Source of the DNA: a virus
Virus record (IMG/VR): IMGVR_UViG_3300023174_003468
Coordinates: 1-37,305 of that record
DNA: 37,305 nt
Strand: one strand, 5' to 3'
The notes below the pieces were generated by a model. It was not told the origin of the DNA. It worked only from the letters and a program-made list of their open reading frames with translations, and did not search any database. The number at the start of each line of letters is the position of its first letter. Within the stretch, counting starts at the first letter, position 1. A program made the position numbers and the translations under genes. Below are positions 1 to 7,900 of the stretch, in pieces.

Positions 1-2
1 GC

Positions 3-1346
3 CATTTGAAAGTGATTGCGTCAACAACATGGGAAGAGTACTACGAATCATTTGAGAAAGACCGTGCGCTGATGCGCCGTTTCTATCGTATTTCAATTGA
101 TGAGCCTGATACTGAAACTACAGAAAAGATTCTCATTGGACTGAGTCCCAGACTGGAAAAATTCCATGATGTCATGATCGACACTGATGCTATCATGGCC
201 TCTGTGGAACTGGCCAATCGCTACATTCACGATAGAAAGAATCCCGACAAAGCCATTGACTTGTTGGATGCGTCATGCGCACGTGAGCGTGTGAAAGATG
301 CGGGCACTGTTACAGTCACAAAAGAAATGATCCAAGCACAGGTCAGCCGTGTGGCCGGTGTGCCTGTGGATCGACTGCAAAACGAACGATCAGCAAAAAT
401 TGTGGATCTCGAAAGCAACATCAAGCAGAAGTTGTACGGTCAAGACTCAGCGGTAGATGCAGTGCTGGAACGTGTGTACATCAACTTTGCTGGTATTGGC
501 AATACAAAACGCCCTATCTCAAGTTTCTTGTTCTTGGGCCCAACAGGCACAGGTAAAACTGAACTGGCCAAACTGTTGAGCGACAACTTGGAAATGAAAC
601 TGTTGCGTTATGACATGAGTGAGTATCAGGAAAAGCACACAGTTAGTTCATTGATTGGCGCACCTCCTGGCTATGTGGGTTTTGAAGATGGCAACATAGG
701 TGGCGGCAAGTTAATTTCTGACATCAGCAAGAACCCCTATGCCATCATCTTGTTTGACGAGATTGAAAAAGCACACTCAGATGTCACCAACATCCTGCTG
801 CAGATGCTGGATGAAGGGCATATCACCTCAGCCAACGGCAAACGAGTAGATGTGAAAAACTGTATCATTATCATGACGTCTAACTTGGGCGCACAGGCCA
901 ACGATGCCAACAACATTGGCTTTGGTAGCCTGGAGAAAACCGGTGAAGAAGATCGTGCCATGAAAGAGTTCTTTCGCCCTGAACTGCGCAATCGTATTGA
1001 TAGAATCTGCAAGTTTGACAAACTGGACACTTTGGCCATCAAGAAAATTGTGTTGAAGTTTGTGGACGAACTCAAGGCCAGCATGACACCCAAGAACATT
1101 AGATTGGTGTTGACCGAGCCGGTGATTGATCACTTGGCAGACAAAGGCTATGATTCAAAGATGGGCGCACGTCCACTATCACGCAAGATTGATGAACTGA
1201 TACGTGTGCCACTGTCAAAGCGGATGTTGTTTGATCGCTTGGAAAACTGCACTATTACTGCTGTGATGAAGGCGGGCGCGGTGGAATTTGATATCGAACT
1301 GGACAAAGTGAGCACTGTAAATGCCGACGGAATCATTGTTGTATAA
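3..1346 (+). CDS. ClpA-like AAA+ unfoldase, C-terminal part (5' truncated by window edge)
   Basis: This is the second half of a Hsp100/Clp ATPase, which unfolds proteins and may feed a ClpP-type peptidase. The reading frame is open to the left edge, so the TTG near position 6 is not the real start and the first Walker motifs lie outside. The first visible residues (VIASTTWEEYY, then EKDRALMRRF) match the end of the ClpA/ClpB D1 domain. D2 follows with Walker A GPTGTGKTE (about nt 537-563), Walker B ILFDEIEKAH (about nt 748-777), sensor SNLGAQ, the R-N-R-I-D arginine finger region and sensor-2 GARPLSRKI. Between sensor 1 and the FRPE block is an I-G-F tripeptide (nt 915-923), where ClpA and ClpC carry the ClpP-docking loop and ClpB carries none. 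It is therefore ClpA/ClpC-like rather than a ClpB disaggregase. The next gene overlaps its end by 26 bases. Confidence 0.85.
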   Translation, partial: HLKVIASTTWEEYYESFEKDRALMRRFYRISIDEPDTETTEKILIGLSPRLEKFHDVMIDTDAIMASVELANRYIHDRKNPDKAIDLLDASCARERVKDAGTVTVTKEMIQAQVSRVAGVPVDRLQNERSAKIVDLESNIKQKLYGQDSAVDAVLERVYINFAGIGNTKRPISSFLFLGPTGTGKTELAKLLSDNLEMKLLRYDMSEYQEKHTVSSLIGAPPGYVGFEDGNIGGGKLISDISKNPYAIILFDEIEKAHSDVTNILLQMLDEGHITSANGKRVDVKNCIIIMTSNLGAQANDANNIGFGSLEKTGEEDRAMKEFFRPELRNRIDRICKFDKLDTLAIKKIVLKFVDELKASMTPKNIRLVLTEPVIDHLADKGYDSKMGARPLSRKIDELIRVPLSKRMLFDRLENCTITAVMKAGAVEFDIELDKVSTVNADGIIVV

Positions 1347-2016
1347 AATCAAAACAGACGGCCGTAGCAGTCTATACTACAATCAGTATGAGTGGTGCAT
1401 AACCATGAACATTTCTGAGGCCAGCTGCCTGCGGTATTTAGAGCCTGGTAGATTTGAAGCAGCCATTCGCAATGCCCGAAACTGGGCCGAGAACTCTCAG
1501 TGGACAGACCGGGCATGGAGCATGACCAAAGAAACTGCCTTGCGTGAAACTCGTGAGGTGCTGTTAGCTGAAACTGCGCCATTCAAAACAGTGGTCAGTT
1601 TCATGATTGTGAGTATATACACTAATCATCGCGGTCTGGCTGATCGATTGGTTGCGCTGGGCAACGACGGAGTTCGAGTGCGTTTGGTGCGGCAAGCGGT
1701 GCTGACCAAGCCAGCCAATGTGGTGCAGTTGCAGGAATCAAAGTATGCGTACAGAACTTATTTTAAGGAACGCAAATACACCCAAGAACAACGGACTATG
1801 CTGGCTAATTTTTTGAACTCAAGAAAAGATACCCTGCATCCTTGTGGCGCATTGATGTCATGGTTGACCGGACAGTTTCCCGGTTATGTGCTGAATCTCA
1901 ACTATTCACGGGCTCATTATTTTGTGGATCACGATCACCCCAACGAAGGCACCATGCTGAGCCTGGTGATGCCGAGCATTGTAAGAAAGACCATGCCCAT
2001 TCAAACGACTAAATAG
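1321..2016 (+). CDS. Conserved phage protein of unknown function
   Basis: This 231-residue protein has no motif I can tie to an enzyme. The N-terminus (ESLLYKIKTDGRSSLYYNQY) and the C-terminal block FVDHDHPNEGTMLSLVMPSIVRKT look like a conserved family I associate, from memory, with marine T4-like phages. The start ATG at 1321 lies inside the end of the Clp gene. I chose it because the conserved-looking N-terminus begins immediately after it. The protein is soluble-looking, with no signal peptide or transmembrane segment, and is rich in Arg and aromatic residues. Translational coupling to the upstream Clp gene is likely. Function unknown. Confidence 0.7.
   Translation: MPTESLLYKIKTDGRSSLYYNQYEWCITMNISEASCLRYLEPGRFEAAIRNARNWAENSQWTDRAWSMTKETALRETREVLLAETAPFKTVVSFMIVSIYTNHRGLADRLVALGNDGVRVRLVRQAVLTKPANVVQLQESKYAYRTYFKERKYTQEQRTMLANFLNSRKDTLHPCGALMSWLTGQFPGYVLNLNYSRAHYFVDHDHPNEGTMLSLVMPSIVRKTMPIQTTK
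2010..2015 (+). promoter_or_regulatory. TAAATA late-promoter-like element before the 54-aa gene
   Basis: TAAATA overlaps the TAG stop of the upstream gene and sits 7 bases before the ATG at 2023. It resembles the core of the T4 late promoter (TATAAATA). The same element occurs at the same distance before several other genes here, which is the main support; one copy alone would be weak because it partly consists of stop-codon bases. Confidence 0.35.
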
Positions 2017-2022
2017 TACACT

Positions 2023-2187
2023 ATGGCTAAAATACACGAAGAAGTAGTTGTGATCAAACTATCAAAATTGGTCCGAGATAGCGATGCTGGCGGCGAAATT
2101 GCCACGCCAGACATTGTGGCTGCCTTGCAATCAGTAGCTGAAGAGCTGGCTGGCGCAGGTGTTGTTGTGGAAGCGGACAAGGCTTAA
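2023..2187 (+). CDS. Small conserved-type phage protein, 54 aa
   Basis: This short ORF begins MAKIHEEVVVIKLSKLV and ends in GVVVEADKA. It is acidic and reads as a small alpha/beta fold: a V/I/K-rich strand, then a helix around PDIVAALQSVAEELA. The ATG is 6 bases after the previous stop, and its TAA overlaps the next ATG (TAATG), so it fills the gap exactly in a tightly packed operon. That packing, plus natural-looking composition, is why I call it real despite its size. I recall similar short proteins in marine T4-like phages but cannot assign a function. Confidence 0.65.
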   Translation: MAKIHEEVVVIKLSKLVRDSDAGGEIATPDIVAALQSVAEELAGAGVVVEADKA

Positions 2188-2549
2188 TGACCACACAAAC
2201 CATTCTTGATACCACCGAATATGGTGTGCCTGCAGGCAACTATGACGGCAGCAGTCAAGACTGGTCAAGTGATCCTGTCACAGCCGCCAACTACTATCGC
2301 GGACGCGGCAGTGTGCAAACTGTGTTTTTCTCTGTAGATGCATTTGAAGGTGACATGTACTTGGAAGCCTGCTTGGACCAAGATCCTGCTGAGGCCAATT
2401 GGTTTACCACATATGTCTACGGTGACGGATCAACCATACCGCTGACAGACTACCACTCTGCCACTGTGACAGGCAACTTCGTCTGGATGCGTGTGCGTGT
2501 GGCTGGATTCAGTGGCGGTATTATTAATTCTGTCACAATCACTTACTGA
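2187..2549 (+). CDS. Probable small virion-associated protein
   Basis: This 120-residue protein is rich in Ser, Thr, Gly, Tyr and Asp, with alternating hydrophobic residues (for example the stretches SVQTVFFSVDAF, FVWMRVRVAGF and INSVTITY). That pattern suggests an all-beta jelly-roll or Ig-like structural domain. There are no cysteine clusters, catalytic motifs or membrane segments. It starts by TAATG overlap with the preceding 54-aa gene. The composition and its place beside other small beta-type proteins suggest a head or tail decoration protein, but this is inference from composition only. Confidence 0.6.
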   Translation: MTTQTILDTTEYGVPAGNYDGSSQDWSSDPVTAANYYRGRGSVQTVFFSVDAFEGDMYLEACLDQDPAEANWFTTYVYGDGSTIPLTDYHSATVTGNFVWMRVRVAGFSGGIINSVTITY

Positions 2550-2565
2550 CTTTTTAGGATAAAAA

Positions 2566-3000
2566 TTGGAAACTGTACAAATTTCATTTGATGTGGAAAC
2601 GTCTGACGCCGAGTGTCCATTGGGCATTCAAATTTGGCTGGATGATTCTTTGTTGCTGGACTGCCCCCATGTGCAAGAAAAGATTGCATTTGTTCATGAC
2701 ATAAGTGATGATGATGGCGAACATCGATTGCGTGTTGTAATTTCAGGCAAAACAGCAGATCATACACAAGTTGATGATCAAGGCAATATCATCAAAGATG
2801 CCACCTTGCAAATATCTGCTGTGACCATCGACGGTATTGATGTAAATCAATTGTTTTTAGAAAAATGTGTTTACACACATGATTTCAACGGCACACAATC
2901 TGAAATTGAGGACACGTTTCACGGCATTGCTGGTTGCAATGGTACCATTGCATTTGAATTCACCACGCCCATTTATCTGTGGTTGCTGGAACATATGTAA
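2566..3000 (+). CDS. Unrecognised acidic beta-rich phage protein (TTG start)
   Basis: A 144-residue acidic protein (METVQISFDVETSDAE, then DHTQVDDQGNIIKDATLQI and a C-terminal aromatic segment IYLWLLEHM). The start is TTG at 2566, preceded by AGGA at a workable ribosome-binding distance; no in-frame ATG lies nearby. The alternating V/I pattern and 'ISAVTIDGIDV' wording resemble small phage structural proteins. The 101-aa gene at 14184 has a similar compact acidic beta style, though I see no clear alignment. Function unknown. Confidence 0.6.
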   Translation: METVQISFDVETSDAECPLGIQIWLDDSLLLDCPHVQEKIAFVHDISDDDGEHRLRVVISGKTADHTQVDDQGNIIKDATLQISAVTIDGIDVNQLFLEKCVYTHDFNGTQSEIEDTFHGIAGCNGTIAFEFTTPIYLWLLEHM

Positions 3001-3001
3001 C

Positions 3002-3009
3002 CATAAATA
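3002..3009 (+). promoter_or_regulatory. CATAAATA late-promoter-like element
   Basis: CATAAATA differs from the T4 late promoter TATAAATA at one base and ends 6 bases before the ATG at 3016, with AGGG directly between. If used as in T4, transcription would begin at or next to the start codon. Confidence 0.45.
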
Positions 3010-3015
3010 CAGGGT

Positions 3016-3981
3016 ATGAAACAAGTTGTTATTATGCCCGGTGGCTTTCACCCTTTTCACACAGGACACGCTGCCTTGTATCAATCAGCAAAGGCAGCAT
3101 TTCCTGGTGCTGATGTGTATGTGGCTGCTACCAACGACACCAGCGAACGACCTTTCCCTTTTGCACTAAAAGAAAAATTAGCACAGTTGGCCGGAATCCC
3201 TGCAGGCAAGTTTGTACAGGTCAAATCACCATTTGGTGCAGAAGAAATAACCAGCAAGTACGATCCAGAAACCACACAGTTGATTTTTATCAAGAGTGAT
3301 AAAAACAGTCAGGTTGGGCCCAGCCCCGAAGGCCCTTTTCCAGCAGAACCTGATCCTGCTACAGGTCAGTTGCCCTTGGTCACTAGAGGTCCTAGAAAAG
3401 GCCTACCAGTCAGCAATCGATTACAGTACTACAAAAAAGATCAGCCTATGGCACCCATGAGTCAACACTCATATCTTGCTTATTTGCCCACAGTGGAATT
3501 TGGCCCTGGCATGACATCAGGGTCCGAAATACGAGCCGCATGGCCCACATTAAATGAAAAACGTAAAACTGCCCTGATAATGAGCTTGTATCCCAAGGCA
3601 CAAAGCAATCCCAAGTTGGCTGCTAATGTTGTCAAAATGTTGGACAACGCCATGGGTACAGAAGTTGAAGAAGACATCAGTCGTAGAGGATTTTTACGTG
3701 GTGCAGGTGCTGCTGCTGGCATGGCAGCAGCTGGCGCTGTGGGTGCAAAAGAACTTGCGCGGCCCACAATCATAGCCATTGTGCGAATTGGCAACCAAAC
3801 AAAACAATTCAATCTTGGTACCAAATTTGATACTTCAAAACAAGCAGAAGATTTTGTTGCTGATTTTCTAGACCGACAAGGTATACAACACTACACCATT
3901 GAAATACAACGCGGCTATACCAACGAAAATCAAGGTTGGGCAGCCACTTATGAAGACTATGTGGAAGAACGTCGGTCGTAA
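3016..3981 (+). CDS. HxGH nucleotidyltransferase with a buried Tat-like segment
   Basis: Residues 1 to about 190 are a cytidylyltransferase-like adenylyl/nucleotidyltransferase (NMNAT, PanC and CoaD superfamily). VIMPGGFHPFHTGH carries the nucleotide-binding HxGH (H15, H18), and TSGSEIRAAW near residue 170 matches the C-terminal SxTxIR signature. Residues 217-221 read V-E-E-D-I and lead into S222-R-R-G-F-L-R followed by a Gly/Ala-rich hydrophobic run ending AVGAKE. This is a textbook twin-arginine signal, but placed internally. The last 75 residues (IIAIVRIGNQTKQF onward) form a small unrecognised domain. A V-E-E|D cut would expose the Tat-like signal at a new N-terminus. A near-identical element occurs in the 1183-aa protein downstream. 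The transferase assignment is solid; its substrate is not known. Confidence 0.8.
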   Translation: MKQVVIMPGGFHPFHTGHAALYQSAKAAFPGADVYVAATNDTSERPFPFALKEKLAQLAGIPAGKFVQVKSPFGAEEITSKYDPETTQLIFIKSDKNSQVGPSPEGPFPAEPDPATGQLPLVTRGPRKGLPVSNRLQYYKKDQPMAPMSQHSYLAYLPTVEFGPGMTSGSEIRAAWPTLNEKRKTALIMSLYPKAQSNPKLAANVVKMLDNAMGTEVEEDISRRGFLRGAGAAAGMAAAGAVGAKELARPTIIAIVRIGNQTKQFNLGTKFDTSKQAEDFVADFLDRQGIQHYTIEIQRGYTNENQGWAATYEDYVEERRS

Positions 3982-3998
3982 AAAATAACACCCTCTGT

Positions 3999-4013
3999 TA
4001 TAATCTTTAAATA
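3999..4013 (+). promoter_or_regulatory. Extended -10 (TGTTATAAT) overlapping a TTTAAATA element
   Basis: The gap before the 4038 gene holds TGTTATAAT (extended -10; TATAAT at 3999-4004) and, directly after, TTTAAATA at 4006-4013. I see no good -35 box. A ribosome-binding GGAG lies at 4029-4032. Either a host-type or a late phage promoter could act here. Confidence 0.4.
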
Positions 4014-4037
4014 CTAGCACATTTTAACGGAGAACCC

Positions 4038-4967
4038 ATGTCTGAAACCAAAGCCGACGCAGTGCCTACCACTGTACCCCCAACTGATCCTGTGCAAACA
4101 AATCAGAACAATATCCAAGTGAACATTGATTATTTGCGTACCACACGAGTGCATATCTGTATGCCTTGTTATGGTGGACAGTTGACAGAACAATGCTTTA
4201 TGAGTTATATCAAGTGGGCCAACATGTGCCGTCAACTCAACATTGACTGGACTGTGGAAACCATGACCAATGAAAGTTTGATCAGTCGAGCACGTAACAC
4301 ACTCACTGCCAAGTTTTTGCACAACAAAGAGTCAACACACCTGATGTTTATTGACGCTGACATTGGCTGGGAACCCTGGCACCTGTTGGTCATGCTGGAT
4401 GCACAAAAAGATGTCATTGGTGGATTGTATCCCATGAAAAGCCTGCCGGTCAAATGGTGTGTGAACGGTATTCCTGGCCTGGTAGAAGATCCCAACAGCA
4501 ATCACATTGAAGTCACAAAAACTGGCACAGGTTTCTTGTTGATCAAGCGTGATGTGTTTGAGAAGCTGGATGCACACCCTGCCACTAGACCTTTCAACAA
4601 CGACATTGGCTTGCCTGTAGAACTCAACCCTTACATGAAAACCTACTTTGACACTGCTGTGCGTGAAAACCGCTACTACTCAGAAGACTGGACTTTCTGT
4701 GAAAACTGGCGTGATCTAGGCGGTCAAGTGTTTGTGGACAAGCGCATTTTGTTGCGTCACGTGGGCACATACACATTTGACTACAACACACACGAGCAAC
4801 TGTACAAGGATCTCAAACAGATGTTTGAGCCCACTGCCACAGTGGTCGCTCCTGAAGTGGTTGCTCCTGCTCCAGCACATGAATTGATCACTGAAGATAA
4901 CCCTGCAGTAGAGCCGGTTGTGATGGCATCTAGCAAGAAGAGCAAGAAAGTCGCTGCCGCAGTGTAA
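4038..4967 (+). CDS. GT-A type glycosyltransferase-like protein
   Basis: A 309-residue protein. After a Pro/Thr/Gln-rich N-terminal tail of about 35 residues comes a GT-A fold: RVHICMPCYGG, then NESLISRARNTLTAKFL and the metal/sugar-binding acidic motif MFIDADIGW (D-A-D). A later 'YYSEDWTFCENWRDLGGQVFVDKRILLRHVGT' type region (shown here only as landmarks EDWTFC and LLRHVG) is typical of this family. The C-terminal 45 residues are a disordered Val/Ala/Pro tail ending in Lys/Ala repeats. GGAG precedes the start at good spacing. It could glycosylate a host surface glycan, a virion protein or modified DNA; the sequence does not decide. The low-complexity ends suggest tethering to a larger particle. 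Confidence 0.75.
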   Translation: MSETKADAVPTTVPPTDPVQTNQNNIQVNIDYLRTTRVHICMPCYGGQLTEQCFMSYIKWANMCRQLNIDWTVETMTNESLISRARNTLTAKFLHNKESTHLMFIDADIGWEPWHLLVMLDAQKDVIGGLYPMKSLPVKWCVNGIPGLVEDPNSNHIEVTKTGTGFLLIKRDVFEKLDAHPATRPFNNDIGLPVELNPYMKTYFDTAVRENRYYSEDWTFCENWRDLGGQVFVDKRILLRHVGTYTFDYNTHEQLYKDLKQMFEPTATVVAPEVVAPAPAHELITEDNPAVEPVVMASSKKSKKVAAAV

Positions 4968-4970
4968 CGG

Positions 4971-4976
4971 TAAATA
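4971..4976 (+). promoter_or_regulatory. TAAATA element before the 1183-aa gene
   Basis: GGTAAATA ends 6 bases before the ATG at 4983. There is no Shine-Dalgarno sequence between them (only CAACTT), so translation of this gene would be leaderless if the element is a T4-type late promoter. Confidence 0.4.
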
Positions 4977-4982
4977 CAACTT

Positions 4983-7900
4983 ATGAACATTCATGAGTTG
5001 GACTCTTACAATCTTGGTGACGCAGTACGATTTCACCGCCGTCTCAATCCCAGAATCTGGGGGCGAGACGAGCACTTGCTTCCTGAAGTGCGTGAACGAC
5101 TACTGGCCATTGCTGCAGACTTTCAAGAATTCTTGGGCGTTGAAGATCTCAACGTCGAAGACATCACCATATCAGGCTCCAACGCAGCCTACTCCTATAC
5201 AAAAAACTCAGACATTGACCTGCATCTAGTGGTCACCATGCCTGACAATCCTGTGTATCAGGAATTGTTCAACGCAAAGAAATATCAGTACAACGACGAG
5301 CACAACATACGGATTGGTGGTGCTGATGTGGAATTGTATGTGCAGCCTGCAGACCAAGCCCATCACAGTCAGGGTATCTATTCCGTTCGAGACTCAGAAT
5401 GGCGTCAGATACCACAACGCAAACGTGCGCAAGTAGATGATGCCTGTGTGCGTGACAAAGTTGCTGACTTGGATGCTAGAATACACGCCGCAATCAAAAG
5501 TCGAAATTTAGAATCCATCAGCACACTGTGGGACAAGATTAAGGCCATGCGCAAAAGCGGTCTTGAACAGCACGGTGAATTTGGTTGTGAAAACATTGCA
5601 TTTAAAATGTTGCGCAACAAAGGTTGTATTGGTGCGTTAAAAGATGCAATGATGGCTCAAAAAGATCGTGAACTCAGTTTGCGTGAAGCACCTGCCCAGC
5701 CATTTCGTTATGGCTATGGTACAGAAGTTGATGAAGCCAGCCTAGCAGACATGAGAGCAGCGTTTGCTACAGATACCAAGCCACAGAAACAAGAAGTATT
5801 TCGCAGTCCTTATGAATATGAAAAAGTAAAAAAGCAACGCGAAGCCGAGCGCGAAGAAAAGATCAAACAAATAGCACGAACTCCTGTGAAGCCTTGGCCC
5901 AGTGGAGTAGCAGAAGGACATCAAGGTCAGCCCTACAGTTCGGAAGATGGGGTCGCTGCCAGTACCAAAATGTTCTGTGAAGATAATGATGACACCTTGG
6001 TACATGATTTTATTCAACACACTGCCACGGAACTGGGTATAGACCCCATGCCTGAGATTCACTTACACACTGATCCTGAATGGAGCACCAGCAACCACAG
6101 TTTTGGTCGTTATGATCCTGACACACATACACTCAATGTCAGCATGCCCAATCGACACATACTAGATGTGTTGCGCACTGTGGCACATGAATTGGTGCAT
6201 TGCAGCCAGCATCAACAACATCATGACATGCCCCCTGACGCAGGTGAGACTGGTAGTCGCTGGGAAAACGATGCCAATGCCCGAGCTGGCATCATCATGC
6301 GTGACTGGGCCAACACACATCCTGAACATTTTGAATTGCCGCCCTTGGAAGAAAATGCATCAGGATACATTCCTAAAAATCGCAAAGAAGCCAAGCTGCC
6401 ACAGTACGCCATGGCCTTGAGTGTGGACATCAAGCCAGGCGAAGTAGGCAGACAAGCCAACAAGCTAGCCTTGCACACAGGACGCAATGGTGAGCCTGGC
6501 TTGTTGATGAAAACTGTGAATCTGCGTGAATCCAATCAACTCACTCTCAAGGACTTTGTGGTTGCAGTAAGTCCACATGCGCTGGAACAGTGCTACAATC
6601 GTGGTATAGATGCTGACCAAGTAGATGATATTTTGCGAAATATCAGCAGTGCAAAAAACAGTATCATGGGACAACCAGCAGGCGCCGCATTTATTTTACA
6701 CAACGGCCAAGGCACAGCCCTAGGCATGAGAAAACTGAAAGGCAAACAATTGACCTTGGCCACTGTGTATCGAACTGGTAGAGATTTTGTCAAGGGCAAA
6801 TATCCAACTTTTCAGATTGCTTCCGGCACAAAAGATGTAGATGAAGATATTTCAAGACGCAACTTTGTTCGTGGCTTGGGTGCAGCGGCTGGCATGGCTG
6901 CCACAGGCGCAGGTGCCAAACAATTACGAGACTATGAACCCAAGCAAGTGGCCAACATCACTCAAATAGTTGATGCTCCAGATGCATTTGCGCCAGACAC
7001 ACAACAACTATTGCATGACAAGTATGTGTACAACAGACTGACCAAAGACGCTTTCCTGCAGATGCGAGCTGATCCTGATTTTGCTTCCATGGTTGAATAT
7101 GAGCAAGTGTTTAGTCAACCCATGAACAGCAAAGTGACTCTCATGTTCAACAACAAAAATGACAAGGGTTACTGGGTTACTCCTGCTGTGTTTGACGCTA
7201 TCAGCAAAGAAATGGCAGCTGATCAACTGCTGGCACGAAACAAACGTCCTGGCGGTGTGCCCATGGCAAAAGATCCCATGGCCACAGACAAGTTGCCCAA
7301 CACCATGCGTCAAAGTGCTCCGCCCACGCCAGGTGCCGAACAAGATCGAGTGTATCGCGGCATTGGTGCCAACCGTGCCACAGAATCCGTGCAGGAGAGT
7401 GCTGACGATTATCATATACGCAACACAGAAAAATTAGATCAAGTATTGGCACGTTGTTGTGCCATGATTGAACGGGGACAACGCCAAAATCCCGATCGGT
7501 ACGGTATGGTGGCAGCCTGTGTGATTGATCCTGAAAATCGTCATGTGTATGGTATAAACCTGCCTGGGCCCGATGGCACACGCAGACATGCTGAACGTGT
7601 GGCCATAGACAAATATCGCAAGCAACACGGTGATGTTCCCCCAGGCAGTATTGTGGTCACAACATGCAGTCCTTGCAACGCACCCATGGATGAACGTGCA
7701 GGCGAGAGTTGTAAAGATCTGTTGAACTCAGCAGGCATACACAAAGTATATTGTGGATACATTGATCCCACACAGCACGATGATGAAGATGCTGACTTTG
7801 CTGTGGGCCTCACACAAAACGACGAGCTGTGGGAAGCCTGCAAAGCATTTGCTGACACATTCCTGCATGAGGATGAACTAGAAGAAGGATGGCGCAATGC

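Noticed and set aside
6-30. TTG at position 6 as start of the Clp gene
   Set aside because: The frame is open to the window edge and the first residues match the middle of ClpA D1, so the gene is truncated.
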